Shown here in pieces: positions 10,801 through 19,672 of a DNA stretch of 64,000 nt. Source of the DNA: JAJRRL01 sp047404195. Its GTDB lineage: Bacteria; Pseudomonadota; Gammaproteobacteria; JAJRRL01. Each line of letters starts with the position of its first letter. The first letter of the stretch is position 1. Below the pieces are notes generated by a model. It had not been told where the DNA came from and made no database searches. It saw nothing but the letters and a program-made list of their open reading frames with translations. Position numbers and translations under genes: made by a program. The DNA is taken from NCBI GenBank assembly GCA_047404195.1, contig JBDOIU010000008.1:67854-131853 (forward strand), in the 5' to 3' direction.

Positions 10801-13800
10801 GTTGAAAGAATTAATAAAGATGCAAAAAAGTCACTTGGAATAGATTTACTACATCAGCTTATCTCAATGCCAAATTATGATGCAAGAATTGAGTTAGCGA
10901 CGCTCGTGGCTGAAAACAAACCCTTATTGCGACAGGCACGCGGTTTTCTGCGGCGTCAGAAAAGCGCTCATAAGCCTTTCGTATACAAGCCTTTCAGTGT
11001 CCCGGATTTTGAAGAGATATCATGCACCGTGTCTGCTTACAGTAGTAGTCAGTTGGCACCACTCGCACATATGCTTGGTATCTGGGAATGGTTCAACCAG
11101 ACAGTTAGTTTATTATTGAAATCCGAAACCATCTCTTGGTGTATGGTTGCAAAGATACTAGAACTATCACAGCCATTTTTATCAACTGTCAAGTGGGGTG
11201 GTCATTATCTCACTAATGAAGCCATTAATGTGATTATACAAGCATGTCAATCTATACCAAAACCACATGACAGTACTATTGAATCACTTAAAAAGAATCT
11301 ATGCCACGTGCTTGTATATTTTCCCCGTAGCAGCGTTTACAGTCCATCACTATCTGAATTTTTACTATCAATTTTGAAGGACGAGTCCGCGGAGATTCAA
11401 ACTCAGCAATTGGCTCATAGAATGATTTTACAGTGTGCTGCTGATCCATCACATATGCAACGAATCATAGAGTTAGGTGGTGGCTCGATACTGACTGAAG
11501 GCTTACGTTCTGATCATGCCTGGCTTGAGCAATCTATGAGTATTTATCAAATGAAGTCAGGTCAAGCTGATAAAAAATCAACTGGACAACAAGTGTGTTT
11601 ATATGGGGAATTTATTCGAGTAGAGCATTTGAATTTCTTATTTGATTTATGGTCTGGTGACAATAAGCGTTTGGCTGGTCTCGCCCATGGTAGCCTGCTT
11701 GCCATTCTGACACATATGCCATCTACTGTTGTTGATTTTTGTCTGCAGTTTAAACATTGGTTGCTTTGCCATAGATTGCTTTCAAGCGACCAAGATAGGC
11801 AAAGGTTAAGGGCGATCGAGCTTATTCCTGTGCTCTCATTGTCGTACCAGTACTCTGTTTACGAAATGATAGCTGACCTATCTATGTTGATAGACATTCT
11901 TGTCGAGAATAAGCCTAAGACTGCTACAGCATGTCATAGGTCTATCAGTCATTTGCTTAATCACTGTGATCAAGTGCAGCCTAGACGGTGTTACCTGCAT
12001 CACACACTAAGAAAGCACTACAGTAAAACAGTCCATGATTCGAAAGATGCGTCACTTACATTTAGTGTTGCTAATGAAGTATATTCTGCCTGTGTGCGTT
12101 CTTTTTCAAAACGTCTACCTCGGTTTTTTCTTCTAAAGTCCGATCCGGCGCGTGAAGGGGTATTTGGGGTTGTTTTGCAGTTTATCACAACTTATCCAGA
12201 TGCCTGTGACTATACGTCCGGTCTAGTTAAATTTCTTATCGATTTTGAGTGTAAGGCTGACACATCGATTCTTAAGCCAATTGTTTCTAAGATGTCCTCT
12301 GAGCTTAGACAATGTTATCTCAAATACTGTCTTAACGCAGATAAAGCACAAGCAGTATTTCAGACGCTTCTCACGACATTCTCAAATCAAGACAAGCTTG
12401 ATATTATCAATCATGCAGAGTGTGAGGATAACGCTTCGCTCAATTACCTTTTGAGCTCGATAAAGAATCCTAGTATGGAAAACTGTCTCAGTGTTTTAAA
12501 TCATCATTGTCTTCTGGTGAAGCAGTGGTTTGTCAAATCGCTAGTGCATGAAAACTTCTATAGTGATGCTTATGATCTATTTAGAAAAACGTGCCCGTAT
12601 CAATTATTGCTTGAATTTTTAGAAGTAGGTGATAGTGCATTACAAGTGAACACGATGAAAGTTATATTGGAATTTTATCGCACAAGACACGCTTCAGGAC
12701 TTGTTGACGTTGGCCTATTACGTGTTGTAGCCAACTTATTACCAATCAACGCTTCTTATGACTTGGATGCATTTAACCCCGATGAAGAATTTGCGCGCGA
12801 ATGTATTAATATCTTAGGGCCTGATGGAGAAAGCATATTTAAAATCTCTTTTAGCCACATTGCTATTGTGCAACATCATTTGTTAGAGCCACTTATCTCG
12901 CTCTACCTAAAATACGATAACTTATTTCCATCTCACTCAAAAGGTAGGCTATTAAGACTGATCAATCGCGTGTTTGTTGATGATGCTGTTGAATTAATTT
13001 TACAAACTAATATGTCAGATTTATTATGTGCATGCTATACTGCCGTCACAAACAAGAAACGTGCACTGACTCTGGTAGATATAGCTTCAAAGTTTGAGCC
13101 AGTAGCAAAGCAGTTAATCCAATCTGGTTTGTATCAATTCAGCAGTGATATCACTCCTACGTATACGCATATCCACACACTCATTAACACACCACGCTTC
13201 GTAGCAGGCTTTCTTATTGACGGATGTGTTGACCTTCAGGTATGGGCCTCTGACCTATTATGTCAATTATCATTCAAAGATGAAAAGCGCCATGAATTTA
13301 TGATAGAGCATGTCTTAAACCACTTGATACCCTGCCTCAACAGCCAGAATGATCAGATCTGTGAGAATGCACAAATGATCATTAGGTGTTTAGGGCATAA
13401 TAATCCCGACTATAAGCGGCAATTGAAAGCACAAATACGTTTGCACCGTCAATCTGTAGATGAGTCTACAAAGCCATCTCTTCTTTCAGGTTTAACATCG
13501 AGTGTACGCTCAGGAGCGGCTTCATTATTGGGTTCAACTCAGTCTAAAAGTTCACTGTCGACAAAAGTCAGTGACTGTTCTCTCCCTTCAGGCGCCACAT
13601 CGAGCATAAAACAATCATTGTCTGAGCCTATCAGTGCTGATGTGGTTAGTAAAGCAGCTTCTACTCGATCTGAAAAAAATAGTACTGGTTCGAGTATGGC
13701 TCCGCGCGGGGTAAGCACTGCCTCACTCATAACGCAACCTATGAGTCAGCAACTTCCCAAGCAGGCTCAGCGTGATGTCACTTCGTTGCAGTCAGTGCCT

Positions 13801-14811
13801 GCTGTAAAAAGAACTGAATCACACACTGTTACTAGCGTAGATAAGCCTGTGCAGAGGCTTCCAAAGTGTCAGGGTGATGATGTGGTCACGCCATCCAAGC
13901 TTCCTGTGGCAGCAGCATCCAGTATTGCTGCCCCCATGCCATCTACATCAACCGTTCAAGCGAATGCTACGAGAGAGCTTTGTGTCATTCCTCGATCAGG
14001 CATTGTATATGATGTAGACAAGGATCATATTGGTGTCGGTTCGTTTGCACATGTTTATAAAGGTATTTGGAATAATGCACAAGGTGCGCACATTGTTGCA
14101 ATTAAGGTTTTAAAGGCTCAAGGCGTTAGTCAGGATGCGCTCTCAGAATTAAAGTCTGAAGGTGAGCTCATCTCACGTTTGAATCATCCCAATATAATGA
14201 GCATTCATGGGGTTTGCTTGCAACAAGGCTATTATAGTCTCGTTATGGAATATATGCCTGATCGATCTCTGTATGGTGTGTTACACAATCAATCCATCGC
14301 CATTTCCTGGGCACAACGATATCAAATCAGCAAGGGAATCACAGCTGGTGTGGCATTTTTACATGATTATCATGTGCTACATCGTGACCTGAAGAGTTTA
14401 AACGTTTTAATGCGAGGTTTAGAACCTAAAATCAGTGATTTCGGTTTAGCGAAAATCAAATCAGAGACAATGACACTCACAAAGGCCACGGGTGGTATGA
14501 CTGGCACATTGGCATGGATGGCTCCTGAGTTAATGATGAGCCCAGATGCAAGTTACGTTAAGTCATGTGATATTTACAGCTTAGGTATATTGCTTTTTGA
14601 AATTGCTTCACGCGAAGACCCGTGGAAAGATGCAGCAGTCTCATCGCTCATTATTGCATGGGTAATTCAAGGTTTGCGACCACAAATACCGGCTGATACC
14701 CCCACAGATTTTGCCAAGTTAATCTCATCATGTTGGGCGCAAGATCCGAAAGACCGGCCTACCGCTAGTGTAGTCAATTCTGCAGCCGCCAGTCTCTCTT
14801 GTTCAATGTGA
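4804..14811 (+). CDS. Giant helical-repeat protein with C-terminal TKL-type protein kinase
   Basis: The open frame has 3,335 codons from GTG 4804; ATG 4849 and ATG 4897 are other possible starts, none with a clear binding site, and the real start may be the upstream leader. Residues up to about 2,880 are leucine-rich, alpha-helical repeat sequence of ARM/HEAT character without signal peptide or membrane segments. About 2,890-3,060 is a Ser/Thr/Ala-rich linker. The last 270 residues form a complete eukaryote-type kinase: glycine loop GVGSFAHVYKG (about 3,078), VAIKVL lysine, catalytic HRDLKSLNVL (about 3,193), DFGLAK (3,212), GTLAWMAPEL (3,240) and a final Arg in KDRP. The pattern is that of tyrosine-kinase-like kinases of protists and plants. 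All catalytic residues are present, so activity is expected. Inference: a secreted effector of eukaryotic origin. The region is visibly more AT-rich than the neighbouring housekeeping genes. A second gene of the same design lies at 42726-49568. Confidence 0.75.
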   Translation: MRGLYPPRIRSRHWGMHLIRHILGSVSRSDSMCFIKKLVDSKNYSKLMAKIIKDNGFISFAVKLLLQDYYVADFGKERRGRIREISQEEKDLKRIQSKKYAIRILRNSLALPENTQEVVETLRVCYSGGRPKEYITCVFAAMLRTEGCGVYDREFYAELFSLYTVLPTLEEEFIPSVDLTWDIDILLDYAFESEDHNISAAAIERIKSIAVSSETQKCDLITRGIIHCIIDLMQKQIAMPSTSGLKYAHKISCIGLIYALVDKNDWILSLFVSHGVLELLVKYISEDFPRKLSSYNEADHILDDMLYLRLIKRFLTMTTLNSVSVGLESFMRFIHKSLSWLVFTHLLPIMMSYLRELTLFIADQLKEPRLQRIIVDNDLCPFSHDQHIQSLRRQYQAPDTRKFMHRDYDDVWVEVYNDWSYFPINYRWSLLVNMYQSESNRDFVRAQLKQPGMKDMLQYSFLLGNNPYGAKCLQIAQEINPDYRLWTKLTVEIAIKGVFANNFFQSNGRDMWRAVLVATQVLTTINQGEPLPAEYEHVLSYIPQGGHHVGASQISTVFLLSIAKDNQKKIKLITLFLSTYAALNTRLLTQILSVYRMPRTFTNRAFTMFPILGLLLCPSVQLMEKYESCGGLDEYSEEKYISLRELVGILLSLVKRQRVEAKRISLSEHFLCSHQITEFYYRLLCLVTRKNQLTEYLLSREEYSSHRLADSIVNELDRLRNGTLWNRAGVQVAWMETLWYANMHWIERFQKLHPHLSDEVMLRDEATEANMTETVDKEVLQIALMMKEKSWTHIQSRRRMRSSPNIEDLITHVNLADNDKSNTEKLCQYFYGININQLSKLVATVEKQSTSDDVPGMFRAPHILFLLTKFLYRFKDEGIWIGGRGSLSKLHRNLKIKKVRSYMLELRGYFETKKIVYCMLDFLRSDAGHLDLLESIVKRSKECLDSLIYHHGVELMIQLTYENRRRESALKSIRCILELCFDKEPEATFREVHSSIQKLFHSSERLSPQDLKVIHPYFSGLFTRYYCRKRGYHDGDFKVRSVIDEYMRHLVQFLIDNDDEQRIGLEMFLQLLQIETSDSTEVEDIIHAVKFMWSQISLKAPNNNILCGLKLVRDNDVRNRKSGQCNSSLFRIILFVAFFKKDVHRVELAVSQGVVEEMMKIFHLLYNKQKENRKRDKRLAYLNPFICGSFVDLILEFLQHSAHARSVFIASGALDVAIEGWVFSKNDPSLFGNMPKLLLTLFDSFSEYIQDNMDSFLSTSVGYLSHACEGFQLSTLQLLNRLLDTIDPSLYDQVCSTLMYPVLFRVYDLNLSAQLRAAELLCRFVDTPSLEICLGSKKALSLIKGAIEYHTLIKSVTGLRAVRSAPEKLAQLEAIASTSIGKLDATTVQAHDESLSQYFNEQYLQRKYPGAQNLAVFFKPESDTVMHETQLADYFMQRYDTMRKLISVTPRLCAAESKHLRLVAVKMLLSVYPILESRHSEFVLECLAIILKQDEPMLPSNSHLIKYIAMIANEGGSLHCRKLLSVLTWRISVPTTIHLYEERGGYGEDDWIRKKVYCDDARMMCRGRYKVNLSINYHHSSSKLNLTYILGVLVDALTSSSPESYEELTFDFFKSTLLSWGDVTMDARQNISRISDRLLILLRRKRLSLYAHNAHFHLEFRYNYQDKNKLTYKPCPYSGRSDSYDSYRQYLFTSRFFDICISVACDKPNTSSVQQLFEEHFLCDEIFALELLQRLVKAGMSADDYSKYRITNIDVYIHIIRSGALSLKMFAAKALSKALCISSPDVILSYDLPVKDLLSLVESSPDDLSKQVLSIIHRFLSAKSSEYEEKKQGLFTDFLHAASSIVTTVSHEISVSILRICDFISLSDSAGDQLPGLQAMTLSLPKLWAATPPSIVDKVSQSPVKLYILWLLGSIMLKYDAARSLVGKSQWVVDLLEYISTMSLPDKVSNAFRIQRFLTGFIKNNQHNLSLFQKQRKLLVQLAKIKDDLSPSILSSIIKVERINKDAKKSLGIDLLHQLISMPNYDARIELATLVAENKPLLRQARGFLRRQKSAHKPFVYKPFSVPDFEEISCTVSAYSSSQLAPLAHMLGIWEWFNQTVSLLLKSETISWCMVAKILELSQPFLSTVKWGGHYLTNEAINVIIQACQSIPKPHDSTIESLKKNLCHVLVYFPRSSVYSPSLSEFLLSILKDESAEIQTQQLAHRMILQCAADPSHMQRIIELGGGSILTEGLRSDHAWLEQSMSIYQMKSGQADKKSTGQQVCLYGEFIRVEHLNFLFDLWSGDNKRLAGLAHGSLLAILTHMPSTVVDFCLQFKHWLLCHRLLSSDQDRQRLRAIELIPVLSLSYQYSVYEMIADLSMLIDILVENKPKTATACHRSISHLLNHCDQVQPRRCYLHHTLRKHYSKTVHDSKDASLTFSVANEVYSACVRSFSKRLPRFFLLKSDPAREGVFGVVLQFITTYPDACDYTSGLVKFLIDFECKADTSILKPIVSKMSSELRQCYLKYCLNADKAQAVFQTLLTTFSNQDKLDIINHAECEDNASLNYLLSSIKNPSMENCLSVLNHHCLLVKQWFVKSLVHENFYSDAYDLFRKTCPYQLLLEFLEVGDSALQVNTMKVILEFYRTRHASGLVDVGLLRVVANLLPINASYDLDAFNPDEEFARECINILGPDGESIFKISFSHIAIVQHHLLEPLISLYLKYDNLFPSHSKGRLLRLINRVFVDDAVELILQTNMSDLLCACYTAVTNKKRALTLVDIASKFEPVAKQLIQSGLYQFSSDITPTYTHIHTLINTPRFVAGFLIDGCVDLQVWASDLLCQLSFKDEKRHEFMIEHVLNHLIPCLNSQNDQICENAQMIIRCLGHNNPDYKRQLKAQIRLHRQSVDESTKPSLLSGLTSSVRSGAASLLGSTQSKSSLSTKVSDCSLPSGATSSIKQSLSEPISADVVSKAASTRSEKNSTGSSMAPRGVSTASLITQPMSQQLPKQAQRDVTSLQSVPAVKRTESHTVTSVDKPVQRLPKCQGDDVVTPSKLPVAAASSIAAPMPSTSTVQANATRELCVIPRSGIVYDVDKDHIGVGSFAHVYKGIWNNAQGAHIVAIKVLKAQGVSQDALSELKSEGELISRLNHPNIMSIHGVCLQQGYYSLVMEYMPDRSLYGVLHNQSIAISWAQRYQISKGITAGVAFLHDYHVLHRDLKSLNVLMRGLEPKISDFGLAKIKSETMTLTKATGGMTGTLAWMAPELMMSPDASYVKSCDIYSLGILLFEIASREDPWKDAAVSSLIIAWVIQGLRPQIPADTPTDFAKLISSCWAQDPKDRPTASVVNSAAASLSCSM
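4818..4825 (+). repeat. C8 homopolymer at the leader/giant frame junction
   Basis: Eight consecutive C residues lie in the overlap of the 79-codon leader and the giant ORF. The leader reads it as Pro-Pro-Pro; the giant frame is offset by one base. Loss of one C fuses both frames. Such a run may vary in length by replication or transcription slippage, or the count may be wrong in the assembly. Confidence 0.6.
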
Positions 14812-14965
14812 TGGCAGCATTTATGTTGGTATAAGATAAGATGGCTCCATTGGATTTGTGTAGCCATCATTGGTTATTTTTCCAAAGCAGGACACCTTTC
14901 AGCGTGAGCAATAAACTTACTGCTATTATTCTTGGCTGATATTTGCATACGTAACAATGACCTGA

Positions 14966-16042
14966 TCAGTCTTTGATGATACCGCCACCCAGACATTGCG
15001 TACCACGATAGAGCACAACCGATTGCCCTGGTGTGATTGCACGCTGTGCTTCCTCAAATGTGACTTGTGCTTCCGTTTCCGAGAAGACAATCTGGCATGC
15101 TTGGTCTGCTTGTCGATAACGTGTTTTCGCCATGCACTGAATATTGCCGTTGTCGGCATGACTGTCATTGATCCAGTGCAATTGCTCTAAGCGACAAGTC
15201 TTCCGCATGAGGAGAGGGTGATCATGCTCTTGTGCAACTGTGACTGTATTTGTGGCATTGTCCTTAGCCACAACGTACCACGGTGCTTCGGGTTGGTTTT
15301 TCACACCACCAATATTCAAGCCCTTGCGCTGGCCCAAAGTATAAAATATTGCACCATCATGTTTGCCAATTTCATGCCCATCACTTGTTAGGATGACGCC
15401 AGGCTTGGACTTTAAGAAGTCTTGTAAAAAGGGTTTGAAGCGACGCTCGCCAATGAAGCAAATCCCAGTGCTGTCTTTTTTGTTAGCATTGGGTAAGTGG
15501 AGTTGCTTTGCGAGTGTGCGCACTGCTGTTTTTTCGTAGTCGCCTAGGGGAAAGTAAGATTGCGACAATTGTTGCTGATTGAGTGCGTATAGGAAGTAGC
15601 TCTGGTCTTTGTGGCCATCGACCCCTTTGTGAAGCTCATATTGTCCGTCGTTTTCAATGATCCTCGCATAGTGCCCAGTTGCTAAACGACAATCTTTCTG
15701 TGCAGTGATGGCTGCAAGGAAGGCATCAAACTTAACATACTTATTACACCAGATATCTGGGTTAGGGGTTCTGCCACGCGCAAACTCATCTAGGCAGGCT
15801 GCAAAAACTTTGTCCCAGTAGGTGGCAGATAGATCAAGCACATCTAGGGCAATGCCTAAGGTATCACACACAGCCTGTGCGTCGCTGAGATCCTCTGAGG
15901 CAGTGCAATGAGGGTCGTCTGAGCGCCAATTTTGCATAAAAACAGCAGACACATCATAGCCTTGCTGCTTGAGCAGTGCCGCGGTCACAGCTGAATCAAC
16001 GCCGCCAGATAATCCAACAGTAATGGGTTTTATTTTATTCAT
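14966..16042 (-). CDS. mnmA: tRNA 2-thiouridylase MnmA
   Basis: A 358-residue protein of normal family length. It shows the PP-loop VGLSGGVDSAV at residues 9-19, which binds ATP and adenylates the wobble uridine, the TPNPDIWCNKYVKF segment with the first catalytic cysteine, and STGICFIGERRF with the second. The C-terminal beta-barrel is complete. MnmA transfers sulfur from a Tus/TusE-type relay to U34 of tRNAs for Lys, Glu and Gln in the cytoplasm. It is read divergently from tgt, another tRNA-modification gene, with an 83-base shared upstream region. The intergenic gap to the giant gene (14812-14965) carries only a weak GATGGCT/AGCCATC inverted repeat. Confidence 0.97.
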   Translation of the reverse strand: MNKIKPITVGLSGGVDSAVTAALLKQQGYDVSAVFMQNWRSDDPHCTASEDLSDAQAVCDTLGIALDVLDLSATYWDKVFAACLDEFARGRTPNPDIWCNKYVKFDAFLAAITAQKDCRLATGHYARIIENDGQYELHKGVDGHKDQSYFLYALNQQQLSQSYFPLGDYEKTAVRTLAKQLHLPNANKKDSTGICFIGERRFKPFLQDFLKSKPGVILTSDGHEIGKHDGAIFYTLGQRKGLNIGGVKNQPEAPWYVVAKDNATNTVTVAQEHDHPLLMRKTCRLEQLHWINDSHADNGNIQCMAKTRYRQADQACQIVFSETEAQVTFEEAQRAITPGQSVVLYRGTQCLGGGIIKD

Positions 16043-16125
16043 GTGTTCAGTGTAATGCTGTATTAAATTTTGTCAAGCACTACCGTGGTGATTGGTATTG
16101 CAAAAAATGGTATGCTGGCAGTTTT

Positions 16126-17271
16126 ATGAATGAGGACAAAATATTGCCTTCACGAATGACTTTCAAAACCTTCGCTACGGATGGGGCCGCCCGCCGTGGG
16201 CAGTTACAATTTCCACGTGGTGTCGTCAATACGCCGGCTTTCATGCCTGTGGGCACATATGGTTCAGTTAAGGCCATGACGCCAGAGGAGGTTGCTAATG
16301 ACATCGGTGCTGAGATTGTATTGGGGAATACATTTCATTTATACCTCAGGCCGGGTCCAGATATCATCAAACTGCATAAGGGGCTGCATGGTTTTATGCA
16401 TTGGGAGAAGCCTATCCTAACCGATTCGGGTGGTTTTCAGGTATTCAGTCTCCGTGAATTGCGTAAGATGACGGAAGAAGGTGTGAAGTTTCGATCACCG
16501 GTTGATGGTGCCTGGATTAACATGACCCCCGAGTCTTCTATCGCCATGCAGGAAACGCTGGACTCCGACATTATCATGGCTTTTGATGAGTGCACGCCTT
16601 ATCCCGCCACACACGCGGAAGCAAAGACGTCTATGCAGCTGAGCATGCGTTGGGCACAGCGATGCCGAGATGCGCATCAAAAACACGACGGCGCATTATT
16701 TGGTATTGTGCAGGGTGGTATGTATGCAGATTTGCGTACCGAGTCTTTAGAGGCCTTGAAACCCATGGGTTTCGATGGTTTGGCGGTTGGCGGATTGTCG
16801 GTCGGTGAGCCCAAACATGAGATGTTGGCAGTTTTGGATGATTTAATGCCGCAAATGCCCACAGATATGCCACGCTATTTGATGGGTGTTGGCACGCCTG
16901 CTGATTTGGTCGAGGGTGTGCGTCGTGGTGTTGATATGTTCGACTGTGTTATGCCAACTCGCAACGCGAGAAATGGTCATTTATTTACCTCCAAAGGTGT
17001 TGTTAAAATTCGCAATAGCGTGCATAGACACGATACACGGCCTCTGGACGAGGATTGTCCATGTACGACCTGTAAGCACTACAGTCGCGCTTATTTACAT
17101 CATTTGTTTCGCTGTAAAGAGATCTTAGCGTCTCGCTTAAACACGATTCATAATCTGACTTACTACCAAAGACTGATGCAGGGTTTGCGCTTGGCGATAG
17201 AAGAGGGTAGATTAGAATCTTTCGCCGATGCTTTTTATGAGCAAACGGGTTATGAACGGGAGTCAACATGA
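16126..17271 (+). CDS. tgt: Queuine tRNA-ribosyltransferase
   Basis: A 381-residue protein that follows bacterial Tgt along its length: FMPVGTYGSVKAMTPEEV, GNTFHLYLRPG, ILTDSGGFQVFSL with the catalytic-base aspartate, VGGLSVGEP, FDCVMPTRNARNGHLF with the nucleophilic aspartate, and the zinc site CPCTTCKHYSRAYLHHLF. It exchanges guanine 34 for preQ1 in GUN-anticodon tRNAs. A TATGCT box at 16111-16116 is only about 10 bases from ATG 16126, so either the mRNA is nearly leaderless or translation begins at in-frame TTG 16144 (after GAGGA) or ATG 16156. It heads the conserved tgt-yajC-secD-secF operon and overlaps yajC by four bases. Confidence 0.97.
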   Translation: MNEDKILPSRMTFKTFATDGAARRGQLQFPRGVVNTPAFMPVGTYGSVKAMTPEEVANDIGAEIVLGNTFHLYLRPGPDIIKLHKGLHGFMHWEKPILTDSGGFQVFSLRELRKMTEEGVKFRSPVDGAWINMTPESSIAMQETLDSDIIMAFDECTPYPATHAEAKTSMQLSMRWAQRCRDAHQKHDGALFGIVQGGMYADLRTESLEALKPMGFDGLAVGGLSVGEPKHEMLAVLDDLMPQMPTDMPRYLMGVGTPADLVEGVRRGVDMFDCVMPTRNARNGHLFTSKGVVKIRNSVHRHDTRPLDEDCPCTTCKHYSRAYLHHLFRCKEILASRLNTIHNLTYYQRLMQGLRLAIEEGRLESFADAFYEQTGYEREST

Positions 17272-17756
17272 AAAAAATAAGTCAAAAAGTAATCAAAGCG
17301 TTGTCTATTGTGACAATAGTGACAGGATTATTGTGTGTATTTGGTGCAGCCAATGCCGATACAGCCTCTCAAGCAGCCATGACGGCAGCGACAACCGCTA
17401 CCCAGCCAGCACAATCCGGTAATTTACAGCCTTCAGCAGCTTCTGCCGCCGCCGCTGCTCATATGCATCCCCATGGCAAGAATATGTTGTCTATGCTGTG
17501 GATACCACTGTTGTTTGGATTGTTTTACTTTATGTTTATTCGGCCACAAAGCAAGCGCGCTAAAGAGCATCGAGATACGGTTGCTGCCATTGGTGTAGGC
17601 GATGAAGTTGAAACAATTGCCGGCATCGTCGGTCGTATTGTTCGTTTACGAGATGACTTTGTTGTGCTTGCCGTTGCAGACAAAGTAGAGATCACTCTGA
17701 AAAAAGCAGCGATCAGTACAGTCTTGCCAAAAGGCACGCTGGATTCTATTTCTTAG
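17268..17756 (+). CDS. yajC: Sec translocase accessory subunit YajC
   Basis: 162 residues, longer than the 110 of E. coli because of an N-terminal signal-like segment (about residues 9-30) followed by an Ala/Thr/Gln-rich linker. The family core is clear: a single membrane helix (MLWIPLLFGLFYFMFIRPQ), then RPQSKRAKEHRDTVAAIGVGDEVETIAGIVGRI. YajC binds SecD-SecF and supports membrane protein insertion. The start overlaps the stop of tgt (ATGA) with GGGAG upstream, so the two are translationally coupled. The extended N-terminus may be a second membrane anchor or a cleaved signal. Confidence 0.95.
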   Translation: MKKISQKVIKALSIVTIVTGLLCVFGAANADTASQAAMTAATTATQPAQSGNLQPSAASAAAAAHMHPHGKNMLSMLWIPLLFGLFYFMFIRPQSKRAKEHRDTVAAIGVGDEVETIAGIVGRIVRLRDDFVVLAVADKVEITLKKAAISTVLPKGTLDSIS

Positions 17757-17788
17757 CGTTCAAACATCATTAGCATGGGGAGAATGGA

Positions 17789-19660
17789 ATGAATAAGTAC
17801 CCATTATGGCGATATCTTATTATCTGTGCGATGTTGATCTTGGGGGTGATATATTCGCTGCCGAACCTTTATGGTGAAGATCCCGCAGTACAATTGTCAT
17901 CTACAGCTGTTCAAGGGGTATTGCCGGCTGACATTGATAAAATTAAGCAGGCATTGCAAACCGCAGGCATACGCTCTATTGGCGACAGTGGTAATAAGTA
18001 TACTTATCTCATACGTTTTTCTGACACCTCAGACCAGCTTAAGGCACAGGATATTATTTCATCCTTGGTGCGTGATCGTTACAGTGTTGCGCTCAATCTT
18101 GCGCCACAAACTCCGGCATGGCTGCGACGTATCGGTGCTGCGCCAATGAAGTTAGGCCTGGATTTGAGGGGGGGTATACACTTCTTAATGCACGTTGAGT
18201 CTGATGCCAGCCTCAAGACGCGTATCCAATCGGATATGCATGCTATGCTCAAGCGCTTGCGAGAGCAAAGAATCCGATACAGCGGTTACAACACTGCGCC
18301 AACAGCCTTGACGCTGCAATTTAGTGATGAGTCGCAAGCGGATGCTGCACGATCCTTGTTTATGCAAAACTATCAAGGCTATCAACTGAAGACAGCAAAG
18401 TCTGCGGATGGCTTTACCTTGTCAGCAACCTTGTCTCAGCAGACCACTCAAGATTTAACACAGCAAGCAATGTCACAAAACATGACAATATTGCGGCGCC
18501 GCATTAATCAGCTGGGTGTTGCTGAGCCAGTTGTGCAGCAGCAAGGTAAGGACTACATCAGCGTTGACTTACCAGGTGTGCAGGATTCAGCAAATGCCAA
18601 AAAAGTGATTGGTACAGTAGCGACTATCCGCATGCAGTTGGTTGATGACAAGCACAATGCTTTTACAGCAGCACAAACAGGCGTTATTCCGTACGGCAGT
18701 AAGTTGTACAAACAAAAAAATGGTCAACCCATTCTGCTGCGAACGGAAGCCATTCTGAAAGGTACAGCGATCGTTAATGCAAACGCACAATTGTCTTCCG
18801 AATCAGGCACACCGACAGTGAGTCTCAGTATCAGTGGCCCAGATGTGACATACTTTAACAAAATGACCGGTGAAAATATTGGTCGTGGTATGGCAACAAT
18901 ATACGTTGAAACAAAAACGGATTCGCGTACTGTTAACGGTAAAGTAGAAAGAACAACCCATCAAGTTGAAAAATTGGTGAGTGTGGCGACCATCAACTCA
19001 GCCTTAGGTAACTATTTTCAGATCACTGGCCTACGCTCAATGCAAGAAGCTGAGAACCTTGCTTTATTTTTGCGTTCGGGTGCTTATTCAACACCGTTGA
19101 GTATCGTCTCGCAGCAGGTCATTGGTCCGAGTATGGGTAAAGACAATATCATGAAGGGTGAGCTTTCGACTATCATTGGTTTAGCGCTGGTGATCGTTTT
19201 CATGCTTTGTTATTACCGTTTGTTTGGTTTATTTGCAAACCTGGCTTTGCTGGTGAACGTGGTTTTTATTTTTTCGATATTATCGGTTTTACACGCAACA
19301 CTGACTCTGCCTGGTATTGCGGGTATCGTTTTGACAATTGGTATGGCTGTGGATGCTAATGTGCTGATTAACGAACGTATTCGTGAGGAGCTGCGTTCCG
19401 GTATGTCAGTGCAGGGGAGTATTCATGCGGGTTATGCACGGGCTTTTTCTACTATTGTTGATGCAAATGTAACCACATTGATTGTGGCGGTTATTTTATT
19501 CGGTATTGGATCTGGACCTGTGCAGAGTTTTGCGGTGACGCTGATCATTGGTTTGTTGACGTCAATGTTATCTGCGATTTTCTTCACACGTGCTGTGGTT
19601 AACCTTGTTTATGGGCATCGACCAGTTAAACATTTATCAATCGGTATTCGCGTCGATTAA
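17789..19660 (+). CDS. secD: Protein translocase subunit SecD
   Basis: A 623-residue inner membrane protein with one N-terminal helix, a large periplasmic region containing the LGLDLRGGIHFLMHV motif, and five C-terminal helices with the RND-type GMAVDANVLINERIREEL motif. SecD with SecF uses the proton motive force to pull exported proteins out of the SecYEG channel on the periplasmic side. The length and domain order are normal. It has a strong binding site (GGGGAGAATGG) and is followed after 12 bases by secF. Confidence 0.97.
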   Translation: MNKYPLWRYLIICAMLILGVIYSLPNLYGEDPAVQLSSTAVQGVLPADIDKIKQALQTAGIRSIGDSGNKYTYLIRFSDTSDQLKAQDIISSLVRDRYSVALNLAPQTPAWLRRIGAAPMKLGLDLRGGIHFLMHVESDASLKTRIQSDMHAMLKRLREQRIRYSGYNTAPTALTLQFSDESQADAARSLFMQNYQGYQLKTAKSADGFTLSATLSQQTTQDLTQQAMSQNMTILRRRINQLGVAEPVVQQQGKDYISVDLPGVQDSANAKKVIGTVATIRMQLVDDKHNAFTAAQTGVIPYGSKLYKQKNGQPILLRTEAILKGTAIVNANAQLSSESGTPTVSLSISGPDVTYFNKMTGENIGRGMATIYVETKTDSRTVNGKVERTTHQVEKLVSVATINSALGNYFQITGLRSMQEAENLALFLRSGAYSTPLSIVSQQVIGPSMGKDNIMKGELSTIIGLALVIVFMLCYYRLFGLFANLALLVNVVFIFSILSVLHATLTLPGIAGIVLTIGMAVDANVLINERIREELRSGMSVQGSIHAGYARAFSTIVDANVTTLIVAVILFGIGSGPVQSFAVTLIIGLLTSMLSAIFFTRAVVNLVYGHRPVKHLSIGIRVD

Positions 19661-19672
19661 AAAGGAGTTGCA

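Noticed and set aside
14811..14811. CaaX box at the end of the first giant kinase (it ends in SLSCSM)
   Set aside because: The cysteine is third from the end, not fourth, so it does not fit the prenylation signal. The second giant ends in CENVA, where cysteine is fifth from the end.
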